Source: Onchocerca volvulus (lineage: Eukaryota; Nematoda; Chromadorea; Rhabditida; Onchocercidae). Taken from it: 64,000 bases of DNA. The DNA lies in NCBI GenBank assembly GCA_000499405.2, contig HG738139.1, positions 8,890,616-8,954,615 on the forward strand. Reading direction: 5' to 3'. The translations under genes were made by a program, and so were the position numbers. The notes below the pieces were generated by a model, which did not search any database, had not been told where the DNA came from, and was given only the letters and a program-made list of their open reading frames with translations. Below, in pieces: positions 24,586 to 38,248 of the stretch; the stretch's first letter is position 1; every line of letters begins with the position of its first letter.

Positions 24586-26837
24586 AGCTCGTAATCAAGT
24601 GACCATAAGTGACCAGAACTAAATTATAATTACCATAAAATAATTAAAAATCATATATTTAACTGTGCGATAGTACAATTTAATTTCTGTCCTTCCATCT
24701 CATCTTTTCTTTGACCCTTGCGGATCACTTGTTAGCAATGTAGCTTACAAAATATTAGACGGAAAACTCAATAAAATATTCCAAACATATTATAAAATAA
24801 GCTTTACACTTCGAATTTGATTCTAGATTTAATTTATCCCTTATAATTAGTATTTTTTCATTAGATGAATAAAGGGAAGAATTCTGATACCTGCCAAAAA
24901 AAAAAAAGGAAAGAAAGAGCTCTACACCAGAATTCAAGCCTGTTCCTTCGTTTTTTAATTTTTCAGAACTAAAATTTTTTGTTTCTTTGTTGCAACATTG
25001 ACTTTTGCCTGCAAAAATCCTTCAGAAGATTTTGTTTTGCTTTTTATATTGCAGAATTCTATGATTTCTAGTCTGAGCAACAGATGCACTCATTGGAAAT
25101 TATTCTCCACAATTAATTCAATTCGAACAAAATTCGAAGATATAGCTTTAAATGGAAATTTTATTTCTTATTTGTTTTTTTCTTCGTTATTTTGTTAAAA
25201 ATAGACAACAATTTGAAATTATTTAAATTAGAATGTTGCCATAGAAAGAATTGCTTAGACTTATTTTACCAAAGTCGCAACCAATTTGCTATAAAATGAA
25301 CAAACCTGAAAAAGTTCTTGATAGTCTTACTTTCTCTACTTGTTTGTCATTTGTGGTCTGAATTTATTTCTTGAAGGATCTTTTATTTTATCGCTTAATT
25401 ATAATAATTTTATTTGTAATCCTCGGAATATTATCTGAATTTTCATCAAAACATTCGTAAAATATCCGGAAAAATTGCATGACATTCCCTTTGTTATGAA
25501 AGATTAACATTGCAACTTGTGCTCCATTGAATTTCTAGGACATCAAAAATAATCACATCATTTTCTTTCTCACAATCTGTTTTTGTGTCCCTCACTGTCA
25601 AATTTTTTCATTAGAAATTTAGAGGACAAAAAAAATTGCCACTACAAGAGCACGAATTCAAAGGCATAGCGAATATTTGAAAATTTTATTTTGCAAACGA
25701 TAAGTTCAACTTAAACAAGTTACGGCAAGATTTTTGCAATTAACTTCTCTTCAATTTCAATTTATACTTAATAAATTGAATTGTATTCTGGTTTCCTGAC
25801 TTCTGTCATTGAATTTTCTGATATATTTAAGATTATTGAGGAATTTATAGACATTAGACTTCATTATTATTCATCTGTTTTCCATTCTAGATAGAAAGAT
25901 GTCGTAATCTTAGATTGAATTTTTATTCTTTATGAAGGCATTGAAATTTATGCTTTGTGTGAAGAGTCTAAGGCCCAATATGCATTCTGGTACGCATCAC
26001 AACATTGCTTTTAAAATGAAAATAATATCCAACCATTCAAAGTATGCTATTTTCCATTAGCTAAAATGAACGGAATCTTGAAAGAATACAAATTAAACAT
26101 TTTATGAAATTCATCCAGTAATTAAGTTGCCAATTGTTAATTGAGCGAACCGCTAAATGTAGATTAAAGTTAAATTTCTACTGATTCTGATAAAATATGC
26201 TAGAATGTTTTTAAAGTGGCGCAAATCTTATCTTACTGAACAACTATTTGCTTTTTACATCCTTTTAAAAAAGTCATTCCGATCCGGAAATTCTTTTCAA
26301 AATTCATCGTGAAATCAACTTGGAACTTAGGAGTTAAATTTCTGACTAGCAGTAATTGCTTTAGATATTCCAATTCAATTAATGGTTGTCGTGTATGATT
26401 ATTATTTGATTAGCAAAGCTTTAAAATTTATGCCCATCAGAACACAATTGATCATTTCATTCGAATCATTCGATTTAAAACATTAGGAATCTTAAATAGA
26501 ATTACTCAAATCGATTTTACATAGTTCAGACATAGCAAGTCAACGTAGTTACTGTTAAATGAAAAATCTTGAATGATGAAAAAACAAAAAAGAACTACGC
26601 TTGTTGAAGCATCTATGAAACCATTTAACTTCCACAAACTGTAATTTTCCGAAATAAACAGCCTGAAGTAGCCGATTGTCCCTGATGAGCCTAGTCATCT
26701 TGTTCCATCGAGCGATTTGATACATTATTTGTGTATTACTCATTCTAATGTTCAACACAATTTCCCATTTTGCTTGCTCAATTTAATCTCTTCAGGGAAT
26801 ATGAATGAGTAGATGCGATAGATAGTTAATGCATGCA

Positions 26838-27012
26838 TCAATTATAATCAATCCTATCCTGCCCTCCTTGTTGTAATAATTTTGTATAATAAGGCTTAGG
26901 AGTGGTTATTGGATTATCTGTCCTGAGAGGCGGAGGACACTTCACTCTGCTCTTCTCTGACACACATTTGTGTGTCGAGACCAAATATCTCGAGAATTCA
27001 TGCATTTTCACT
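26838..27012 (-). CDS. Candidate 3'-terminal exon of an unknown minus-strand gene
   Basis: After an acceptor-like TTTGCAG on the minus strand, an open frame of about 56 codons beginning at an ATG contains HKCVSEKSRVKCPPPLRTD and NPITTPKPYYTKLLQQGG, ending in TGA. The Pro-, Cys- and Gly-containing composition is atypical of chance frames here. The frame also stays open upstream to 27050. I recognise no domain and found no partner exon. Confidence 0.2.
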
Positions 27013-30000
27013 GCAAACTTGTCAGACCACTCTATAAAGCTTAAAAGCAATCTTGGCTAGCTTGAAAATGTAGCCTTGGATGGGAATAGTAATAGCAGAG
27101 AATATAACTATTTTCCGTCCATTCTACTGAACTCTCACATTCTTTGCTGAGATCCTTCACAGAAATGCTTCACTTGGATTTTTGTTGAATTTGTCAAAAC
27201 TCATTTCATAAAGATTTGAAAGGAAGAAGAATGAAGAAAAGAGCATTGCTTCAGTGCATTCAGCCATTTCAAAATAATCGTTTTCTTCTTTATTGCATCA
27301 AATTTTCCATCTGATCTAGAAAGGATCAGATCAGTACTGGATGCTCTGTATCAATTTTAATTTAATTTTATTTCAAGTTTTTTTTCTAACTTCTTTCTTA
27401 CGAAAAATCTATTTTGAGTTTTTTTTAACTTCTTTCTTATGAATGATTTATTTTATTTTGAAAGTTTTCAAGTTTTTCATATCGAACTTTTCGTAAGCAC
27501 TTTTTTTACAACTTATATTTTGCCCTACACATATGCAAATACCAAAAAATGACATTTTCAGTCTTTTCCTTCAACTATTATTTTTCTTCCGATGAACAAT
27601 GGCAGTATTAAAGCTAAAAGCAATCAGAATGCTCTCTAGAGAAGAATACTAAATTATGTTCATTTGGCCATAACTCCGTCTATGGCCTAATCCATTCTTT
27701 GTAATTTATTTCAGAAATAAATTATTATTGCTATTCAAGGTTGATTTCATTTACAAGCTTCATTAGCTTAATTCTTGCAACTATCCAGTTTAAGTTTTTT
27801 TCCATTCTTTCTCACTACCGAACTTCCTATCACTATTGTTTCCATAGTTATTAATTATCGTAGGACGTTATAATTAGTCATTTCTATTCTAGTAATGTAA
27901 ATAATAATATCTTTAGAATTCCTTGAATAGAGTAAATTTTTTCTGTTTAAATTCAAACAAATGCAAGAATTAATTATTTTTAAACAGCTTGTTCCTATGT
28001 AACTCAATTTCGTCGCAATTTTAATAGAAGGCAGAATTTTTCATCAGTTAGAATTTTCTGGAGAGAAGAGATATAGAAATGGACTGTCTTAAAATATTGT
28101 CATAAATTTAAATATAAATAGTTCAATCAAAATTTGGACTTTAGAATTGCTATTTTAAATTCTGTTATCAAAACGAAAGGAAGATTTTTCACATTCTCTC
28201 CTTTTTTTTTTCCAACTATTCGATTCGTCATGATCATTCTTCTAGAAATGTATAATTATTCACTTTGATTACTTTAATATGAATTCCTTCCTTACTATTT
28301 CCTTTGACCTCTCTCATTTTTCTTCTCAAGACAATGTCCCTTACAAAAATCGCAGAATCAATTTTTATTTCTTTTTCCTCCTGTCGCTATCCAATTGATA
28401 TTTTCGCATAAAATTTTTTTTTATTATATTCTTATCCATCATATTTCTATTTCTATTTACTCACATATTCAGCCTTCAAATTTTGTTTTTAACTAATGTT
28501 TATTACTGATTGACAAGATGGCATTGTTAGTACGGCCAGTGGAATGGTTCTTCGGAATTCCACCATAATAGAACTTGGAAGAAACTTTATTTGAACTTTA
28601 CCGCTGGTACATATCGCGTACTCTTCCGAATTGAAAAATTTGCACACTAGTGAAATTCGAAAATATCATTTACTCGCTTTTATAAGACAAACGATATTAT
28701 GAAATTGACTATGTCTTTCAGCTAAGCAATTCTTTGGAACAATGAGTTGGTCATTAGCAAACTATAGGTACTTTGACTACTGATTTTGAAACAGGCTCAG
28801 TTAATTAATTTATTTACCTATGTTCAAATAGATTATGAAAACGACATGCAAAATTTATTTCATTTCCTTTGCAAACTGCAGTGTGAGAGGACGAACTTTA
28901 ATACTTGTTAGGTCCTGAAAATTTTTCAATTTTTTGCAGTTAAAATTGTTTTGTATGATTACTATTAGTTTGGAATTTGTAGTATTTCGAAATCATATAA
29001 CAGCTTTGTTGATTAACATCGGTTTGTTTTCTGTTCATTAAAATATCTGATGAATGTAACAAAGCCTGTTTGTTATTTCACCATGAAACTAATAGTTTTG
29101 ATTCGCTGTAGAATTGCGCAAATTTTGCAGTGGTACAACATATGTAATAACGAAAAAAGATAATCTTCTTTATCGGTCGAAAGCGTATTTCATGTGCAAA
29201 TTAGCATCATTTACAATTGATCAGGTTTTAAATTTTAGAGTATAACAGTTTGCCTCATAAGTTCATCACTACAGGTACCATAAACTATCAGTTTCAACTG
29301 ATATGAATGAAAGAATCAAATTTCGCCCCTGCTTGATTATCAATAAATTATAAGGCAAATGCAAGGACTGTAAAAATAATTCATTCGTTTAATCGCTGGG
29401 GGAAGTTCGAAGGATCTCGAAGATGACAAGCACAAATAATTTGAGCCTTCTTCTTTGATTTTAAGTTACTTTATAATTCAAACAAAATAATTTCATAGCT
29501 GATTTTATAGTCTTCCATCTTATCATTAACATTGCATTTGCATTTTGAATGCATAAGCATTGATTGTTGGAAAGTAACGAGCAGTAAAAGAATAGCTATG
29601 AAATGGACCACTTTCATGTGATAGGCCCGAGCTAAGTCCAGTCATCTGCCTATCATTCCGTCAGATGGAAAATTGGCAATCAAGATTTTCATTAAATTTT
29701 TACATGCTTTTATATCTTTATCAGATATCTGATGAGATTACAGCCATTCATCCCGAATTAGTGGCAAATATTAAGAATAGTTATGATATGATATTATGAC
29801 GACAATCATTATCATGATGGCTATTACAATAAAGATCTTTACTACATTGCTATAAGGGAAGGAAGAGGTCAAAAATATATTCAAAGGATTCTTGTTCTCG
29901 TAGAAGACATCGAAGACAACAATTTGTAGATTATTCCAGAACATAATCCTTTTTTTTTGAATAAAAGTAATGATAAGCAAAAAAGAAAAAAAAAGCGCGG

Positions 30001-32693
30001 AACAGAGGGAAAGGACGATAATCATACGCAGAAGACATTCCTTGGATGCCATTTGTTATCGTCCTCGACGATACGATTATTGCGCTTGTCTGAATTTTTT
30101 TAGATCTCAAAGAATCAGCTTCAAAAAAATGAATGAGAATCAATAAAGAAGGATGATAATGATAACAGATATCTGCTAAAAAAATGAAAAAATAAAATGT
30201 TTTGAAAAAAATGTGCCTTCGTGCTACCTATACAGTTCAGATATGTCGTTATCAATGTTAAATTTAATCTTCAAACAGTATCTTGCATCTTTGCTACCTT
30301 TGTACTCTCTCATATCACTGATAACACACTACAAATAGCATATTATGGTTTATATATCGATTTATCTCTGTCGTTTATTCATATGTTGATATGTTTTTAT
30401 ATTACAAACACAACACTGGAAGTAATATCATTAATGTCGCCCAGGCATAATGAAATATTATAAATTCACATGGTGCATTCAAGTTACTGAGATTATTTTA
30501 ATTACCTGAGTGAAAAATATAGCTGAATATTTGGCTTCAAATCTACTATTTACTCTGCAAACTATCATCAATTGCTTGGATAGCTATATACAAACTATTT
30601 AATTTCTCTTTTACTAGAATATTAAGAGTGGTTTCCAATGATTAGAGAAAATCTACTATTATATTTTCCATTTCAAGGATAAAGAGTAGTAAAAAGTGTA
30701 ATGAAATTTTAATCAACAAGTAATAAAATTGTTTAAAAATTCAAAAAAAAAATTCTTAAAGTTTGAATTGCAATTTTAATTGTTTATATTTGAGATAATA
30801 TATCAAAACCATTGCTCTCCTTTGCTTTTCCCTTTTCTACTTTTTCCATAAAATATTCATGATTGCTAAGTGTCATCCTGCTGTGACAGTTATAGAATAG
30901 GACATTCCGCGATCATTTCAACACTGTCACTTTCAAAATTAATGTGAGAAAATGTCGTTTTCTGCAACAGATCTATCAATCTGTCACGCAAAAGCATTTT
31001 GGCAGAGTGATGCATGCATGCATGCAAGCATGCATCGATCCACGAAAGCATTCTTTGGTGCATTTCAATGACATTTCATTTCATCCTATCCACTCCGTTT
31101 GTAAACTTTATAGCACAAAAGACATGAATCTAAATGCTTATTCTGATAATACCGTCTTGCTTCACTTTTCGGTGATGGATCCTCGAATTCTGGAGCACTT
31201 TTTCTATCTCCCCATTTCTTTTCGAGAATCACAAAATCTGCCTAAAGACGGCACACCAATCAAATGAGTTGAATTCCAAAAAACCTAATTTGAAAACTTC
31301 AACTTTCAACCTGGAACAAGTCAGCAATGGAGCATATTCAGGAAAAGATTATAGCTTTCCGCATATATTCAATCAGCTGCTGTTAAAATATATCCATTTC
31401 ATTCATCTCCCCAATTTCAGACGATTCGCTCATTAACTTAAATATTTTTTTATTTTTATTTATTTCATCAAATTTGAAAATTTTGTCTTTCGAAGAGCAG
31501 AAAAGTATTTCCCATGCTGGCAAATATCTGAATGAATATTTTAGTTTCAATATCTTTCACAATGAAAAAGTAAAATTGAATCAATATAGTCACATGGTTT
31601 TGTTCTGCATATTTTGAATTAGGTTCACCATTAGAAGTTCACACATAAATTAAAATGGAAAGAAAAAAGAAATTTTTTTTTATGAAGAATTATTTCTTAA
31701 TATGAAAATTGATGAAGCAAACTGGTAGGAATCTGAGATTTGCTAATGTTTTAAAATCTCTTCGAATATTCTAAATCGATGCACTTATGGAATGTATTCT
31801 GAGTCTATTTTAGCGTAAAAAATTGGTTTTTTTCAATTGCTGATAGTTTCATTTCAAATATTGGACACTTCGGTCATATCATTTTCAAATGTTTCAATGC
31901 TGTGGACATTGATTGCTTTTAATTGTAATTGTAAATTAATGATTTGTTTACCAGAATCATTAATTCTTCTTTTAAGTCTAGCACTTAATGTTTCAGAACA
32001 GTTGACATTTGCTATTTCACTATGGCTATACTTTGCTGAATGTAGAAAAACTTAAAAAACATGTAGCAGCTTGAGTAATTATTCCATGCAAATCTCTCAG
32101 GTCAGCAGAAATCAGATTAGCGTGACTTTTCTTCCTTCCAGTTGCTCCAAAAAGATTTATCAAGAGTGTTTTTCTGTTTTTTCTGTTGGATTCTGTGTAG
32201 CTAAATAACATTCAACTTTCTGTATCACTAATTTTTCCCATATGCTATCATATTCCAAACTTATTTAAACTGCAGATATTATAACAGTAAATCTTATGCT
32301 CTATGAAATTTCTAAATTCCTTGTAAATGAGAACAGTTCAAATTAGTAAACATAAAAGTAGTAACGGTGGTGGGAAAGATGTTGAACACTTTCTCCCTTT
32401 TGTTGGTGAAATTTGAACTTTTTCAGTTAAATCTAACAGAATTTTGATAGCACTGAATACCAGCAATTTTTGCGATAAATAGCTGTACCTGAATTTTTCA
32501 AATCAAATTCCAGCCTTGTTTCGCTTGATAGTTCCTTATCTAAAAGAAAAATCGCCAGATACTGAATTTCGTGAGAGAAAAAGAAAAGCTAGATATCTAA
32601 AAATTTCTTTTATTTCTTTTGTCTTAACTTGAGGAAAAGTTTTTGAAATATAAGTCAAAGGAGTTTTGGATGGTGTGCACATTACATTATTTC

Positions 32694-32715
32694 TTTTTTT
32701 TTTTTTTTTTTTTTT
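32694..32715. repeat. 22-base T run
   Basis: Uninterrupted T run in the gene-poor interval. Similar runs occur at 35531-35546 and 35792-35815, and shorter ones elsewhere. Confidence 0.9.
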
Positions 32716-33105
32716 ATATGCAACCAATATTAAGATGGAAATTTCTCAAATTTAAGCTGTTGAGAAAATTTTCAAAGAAATCCTAACTCAATACTTCATC
32801 ACAGGTGACTACAACTTCAATACGGATGATACTTGAAGAAATGTTCCGGAAGCTTTAAGCAAGCTGCAGAAAAGTTGCTTAAATTCCAACTTTTTAGCAG
32901 CATGAATCGAGTGAAATGGTCTGATTAAAGATATCAAGAATTCCAACGGGTAGTATTCTTTAAATCTATCATTATGAATGTATTCTTCGATTCATTTTTA
33001 TTCTATTTTATACAATCTGTCCCTACTATTCGTTTTATTACTCAAATTTAAAGATTTATTGAAAACGAAAGATTTAAATGGATATGAACAAACAATGAAT
33101 TGCCC

Positions 33106-33275
33106 TCAATAAATAAAGGAAAACAGTCCATTTGACCTCACACCTCTTGGCAAAATCTCTTTAGTGTTGAGCATTAGCATAATTAAGCCATCCAGAATCT
33201 TCCTACAATGCCCACAGTCAACAATTAGATTCCGCTTTTCCGGTGTCCTCTGTCGCAAATATCCGGAAACAATTG
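33106..33275 (-). CDS. Candidate 3'-terminal exon of an unknown minus-strand gene
   Basis: The minus strand has an acceptor-like TTTTCATCTTAG and then about 56 open codons reading IVSGYLRQRTPEKRNLI, VDCGHCRKILDGLIMLM, LNTKEILPRGVRSNG and a TGA stop. The frame continues open upstream into a CA/TA microsatellite. The balanced composition looks coding. The Cys-Gly-His-Cys motif recalls thioredoxin-fold active sites, but nothing else supports that family. No homologue recognised. Confidence 0.22.
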
Positions 33276-33327
33276 CTAAGATGAAAAGATCCGCCTGCTC
33301 ATACACTGCCACTTTCCTCGTATCCTT

Positions 33328-33412
33328 TATATTTACATATATGTACACATACACACATACATACATGCACACATACACAGACACACACATACACACATAC
33401 ATAGACATATAA
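33328..33412. repeat. CA/TA-rich microsatellite
   Basis: About 85 bases of alternating ACAC and ATAC units. It generates long but meaningless open frames on both strands. Confidence 0.9.
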
Positions 33413-36400
33413 ACAGATGGAAAACGATCATTATTCGCGCAGCGTGTGAGGTAATTTATAGCATTATTTACGCTTTGCCGTAGATGGTCATTGGATGGAC
33501 GTTTGGGCGTTTACTTATTGTGACCTTTAATTATCACCGCGGGCAGTTCACTCTTATCGTTGTGTGAATATTACCTGTCAAAATATCTCTCTCTTTCTTC
33601 ATTTCTAATTCGAGTTATCACTATCTTTGACATTCTAATCATTTATCAACACCACCCCATTTTTAGAGCTTTCTTTTGTTTATATGCAAGCAAACAAACA
33701 ACAAAAAGTAAACAAATATATAATGGAGTGTTCCGTATCTGCTCAAAATGATGATGATATTCATAAGAAGGAATTAAAATTAAAATATTCAAAGATTTTC
33801 TGAATAAATGCGCTTTCCTCTCCGAATCATTATTATGCATCAGTAGTCACTGTTAGTCTTGGCAAATCAATTAGAAATCCAATTTGATTAATACATAAAT
33901 ATTGGATTTGTTGATCATATAAGAATTATCTAACTTTACAGTCAAGCATTTACTTTTCTTTAAAAAAAATAAGTCAAAAAGTAAACCTTCCGATTAACTA
34001 GTCAGGCTAACTTGGATTGTTGATATTGGATAGCGAATAAAAAGATTATCTTAAGATCTAAATTTCCTGTTCTCGAAACTTTTTGATCCAGAAATATTCA
34101 TGCAGCCATTGTTCGGAAATCGATTGGGAAGGGCCAGAACTTGAGTAAGGGCCATAAATGTCCGCTGTTACATGCTGCAGCTAGCCTAATCAAACAAAAG
34201 ATGATGAAAGATGATCCCTTGTCAAATAGATTGTTTATTGTATCTGTTTTCCTCTTATTACATTTGCTTGCTGGGATGGAGGCAATATCTTCTTCTTTTA
34301 TTAAAGTCAAATAACTGTATTTCTAGGAACCTGCCAGGTTATAAACTTTGGACTAGATATATGAGACAGATAGTTCTGCAGATTGACATTTTACAGATTC
34401 CAGTAGCCATTCTCTCTGCAAGTTTTCGATCTTTCCAATCAAAAATAGTATGTCGAAATCATATTCTTTCCGGCTGATTTAGAATTTAGAATTGAAAGGA
34501 ATTAATTGTAAATTTTTCACATTGCATTCAATGAATGTGTTGGATATAGAGATTAGAAGTACGATCACTGAAAACTGTCCGATTGATATTCCATCATTTA
34601 TAGAGTCAGAAATTTTTTAAATAAGTGAAAATCTTCAAGGATTATTTGAAAAATATTAGAAAAGTGTGGGGTGAGTAGCTAATTATGCAAATAGAATTAA
34701 GATATTTAAGAAATCGACAAAATTATAAGCTGAAAAAAACTATCTACATAGCTTTTGCCAGCAACTCTCCATGCTTTTCTTGTTTCTCCATATTTTTCTT
34801 GATATACGAGATTTCTTCTCTCGAGATTTTTTTCTCGAGATTTTGTGGGAAGCAAAAAGCAACAGACTCCAAACGATATGCATTGCATAATTACTATTAT
34901 TATCACGAGAGCAGACAGGTCTTTTCGATGTCTTAATGGAATTGACCAATTTTTCTGTTCTTTCCATCGCTTGTGCTTTACGGAAATTTTCATTCATTGA
35001 TTTGATAATAAATTCAAGAAGAAGCACATTATTCTGACCGTGTCATTTCAGCATTCTCCGCCACTCGAAGTGCTTCTCATTCATTCACCCACTAATTGAC
35101 TTCTTTTTCAAACTACTTCACCACTAAATAGCTTCATTCAACTGCTTTGAAAAACGAGGCAAATTTCCCTCTTCCCACTCAGTTCCTCTCCTCATCTCTC
35201 CCTCCTTTACAATTCTCTCTTCTTTCGTTTTTTCTCTTGGAGCAAACTTTTACAAAAACTACATTTGTTCTCCTAATTGTGAAAAAAAAAAAAAACATTT
35301 TTAACTTGTTTTGATGGAACCCTGAGTTCAATTTATAGATTCGAATAATTTTGGTTGCAGCAGACCACTCTTCCACTCTTATAGAAACCACTTTCTTCAG
35401 TCACTTCTACAAAATTTTTATTTCCAAAAAAAATAGAAAAAATAGCGAACAAATCGGCTGTTTGCTATCAAAATGAGTCAGCCGGTGAGACCAGCGGTTT
35501 TTTTGATCCTTTCAAAACTGAATGACACTTTTTTTTTTTTTTTTTTCTTACAAAGACGTTGTTTTTGCAATTATTCCATGATTTTTTCAGAAATTAGAAA
35601 AAAATCTCCGTTGAAATTAGTTAAGGTTTTTTCTATATTTAACAAAATGCTACCATCGAATTCTTTCCCTCATATTCTTTATACAATTTGATATAATTTC
35701 TTTTTCTTCCAGTAAAACACAATTTATAAAGTAGGTCAGTGTTCCGAAATTTTTCCTACGTTTTTCATCTTTTTCATATTTTTATTTTCCGTTTTTTTTT
35801 TTTTTTTTTTTTTTTGAAAATAAATTACATGCAAAAATTGGCAACCAGTTTATTATCTCTCTATAAATCGTCTTTCTCGTGGATATATTCCATACCATAG
35901 ACATAATTTTCCCATGATATAATTTGCGAAATTTCAAATAATAATTGATCCGCTCGACTTGTTATCAATTTTCCAAAAGGAAAGTGCTCGAATATATGTG
36001 AAATTTTTCGTTTGCCCTTTTAATCAGTTTTAAATTTAAGACAGGATCAGTATGTAAATTATTCAGTCCGATAATCACAATGTTTTATAAGTTCCTTAAT
36101 CATAAAACAAACATAAAAGCGTAACAGAGCACAGATTGCGGCAGGTATCAGTCTTATTGATATATTGGATGTAATGCAACTACAACTGATTAATGATAGC
36201 GATTCTTGTCCATTATGATGACGACATTAGGAAGGAGAAGACATTAGTTCAGAGGACTTTAGTGCCCTTTCGTCACGCTTTTTAATGTCTTAAATGATGC
36301 AATTGAAAATGATTATATACACTTTGTTCCGTTGATTCCTTCTATTCGTTCATTTCGCATCAGCAAATATATAAGATTTAAAATTTAATATGACTGTTCA

Positions 36401-37192
36401 TCCCATAACCAGAATTTCAAACATTTATTTCTATTTTTCCTCCTAAATTACAATCTCTCATTGTAGTTAACTATCGAATAAAAAAGGAATTATATCAATT
36501 CAATTTTTGCATTTATAATTAAACATAACCAGCATTTGACTGTATATTTTCTTCTTCTGGCTAAGTGAAATAGCGAGCAAAATTTGAAAATATACTTAAT
36601 TGGCTGTGCGTCATCGATTCCACATTTTTTGACCTTTTAAACTTTTTCATTTGTGCATTTTTCCTCATTTTAAGTGTTCCTATATTTGCTCTGTTCATAT
36701 TATTGCAAAGATTAAGATGTTTCATTGTTAACTAAAAGTCCTGAAAATTTTCAAACAAACTTTTGAATAATATTTTAAAACTTCAGCAAAATCGAAAAGT
36801 TCAATTTTGCAGAAAAAAAATTGAAATTTTGGATTTGATTCATTCATTTGCAGATTGAGAAAGAACTTTTTCATTGGTTAAGTTTAAAATTTGTTGTAGA
36901 ATATGCAAGTCATCAGCTTCTCTAGAAATTCTTATTATGCACAGTTTTTCTCCATATATTTCTAGTTATTCCTATTCGCTTCCTTCAAAAATCATAAATC
37001 GCAATTTTCTACCAGTTCATTAAAATGTTTCAAGTAAGAATTCAAGTCAGAAAATATCAGTTTTATTGCCAAAAGATATTCAAATGACAAATACTGCGAC
37101 GTCACTTTCATCGCAAAAATTTTGGAGAAATGACAGACTGTATTTGTCTTATGTTATTTGCTGAAATTTTTATGATATGCATACAATATACA

Positions 37193-37318
37193 CTATCCAA
37201 GTGAAGAGAACCGCAATAAGCTGTCTATCGTAGCAGCTTTGCGATCTGTAAGCTCACTTCTCATACGTTTGTTTACTCGATCTTCACGGCGCCTCAAACG
37301 ATTTTCAAATGACATAAG
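37193..37318 (-). CDS. Candidate short terminal exon, unknown protein
   Basis: An acceptor-like CATATTCAG on the minus strand precedes CTT ATG and a 40-codon frame containing MSFENRLRRREDRVNKRMRS and ELTDRKAATIDSLLRFSSLG, ending in TAG. It is highly charged and probably helical. The block is GC-rich relative to its surroundings. No family recognised and no partner exon identified. The GAT microsatellite lies immediately upstream on the minus strand. Confidence 0.25.
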   Translation of the reverse strand, partial: LMSFENRLRRREDRVNKRMRSELTDRKAATIDSLLRFSSLG

Positions 37319-37320
37319 CT

Positions 37321-37384
37321 GAATATGATGATGGTGATGGCGACGATGATGACGATGATGATGATGACGATGATGATGATGATG
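37321..37384. repeat. GAT/GAC trinucleotide repeat
   Basis: About 20 imperfect copies of GATGAT, GATGAC and GATGGT. It is a simple repeat with no sign of being translated. Confidence 0.9.
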
Positions 37385-38154
37385 CTTAGTGGCGTCACAG
37401 TGATCACTGCTTTCATGTCATTCGAAAACATCAAAGTATGAGCGCAAACTTTGATATACTCCCATTCTCAACAATTTTCTCTCTGACTATTGAAAGTTTT
37501 GAAATCCATGTAATTTTTCTCCGTTCACTTCAATGAAATTTTCGGAGGTTATTTATGAATTAGTTTCAAAACTAAACAAAATTTACATTTCTAACAAATT
37601 TCACAAAATTTGTTTCATAATTTTATGCATAGCAAAAGTTCTTACACTCTCGATTTCATCCAGTTAAGAAATCAAACGTGAAAACAATTTCAGACTCATG
37701 TATTGAGATAAAGGAAAGGATAAAGTGCATTACTTGCGTTGGAATTTCTTACTTGTCTTGCTCTGTTTTCTGCTATTGCAAATGAGACTTACCAGATTGT
37801 AAGTTTGATAACGAACATAACAATACTTTACACTATCATTATCATTTAGATAATCAGTGGAAGAATTTTAGTATCTTTTGTGGTTTTATAATGATTGTAT
37901 TATTGCTCACATATCTATGCATTGAAAGAAATCAGTCAAATTATCATTATTAAAGATTAGATAGCAGCAAAAAACCATATAGCCACATATTTGCATTATC
38001 AATCAGTCGCAATGCAAAACATTTTTTTTTTTTTTGGCAACTACTCGCTCTTCGAAAAAACTTGGCGAATTTGCATATTTTAAAAACTTCACAAATCATT
38101 TTAATTTTTTTCTCGGAAATCTAATGTTACATATTGCTTCTTTCTGAGATTTGC

Positions 38155-38248
38155 GGGATAATATTTGATTGAAAGGTCATTCAAAATTATTCTGGGATAA
38201 TATTTGATTGAAAGCAAAAATGAATAGGATGAAAGGTCATTCAAAATT
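38155..38248. repeat. Split tandem duplication
   Basis: A 34-base segment at 38155-38188 recurs in two pieces. Its first 21 bases reappear at 38194-38214 and its last 18 at 38231-38248, separated by 16 extra bases. This looks like a local tandem duplication followed by an insertion in the second copy. Confidence 0.85.

Noticed and set aside
29771..30052. Signal-peptide-like minus-strand frame of 93 codons
   Set aside because: Hydrophobicity reflects T- and A-rich sequence; there is no splice context or homology, and an overlapping frame is equally long.
30944..31267. 107-codon plus-strand frame
   Set aside because: No recognisable motif, and its middle is generated by the GCATGC palindrome cluster.
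33164..33412. 82-codon plus-strand frame
   Set aside because: Half of it is translation of the CA/TA microsatellite, and the rest mirrors the more protein-like minus strand.
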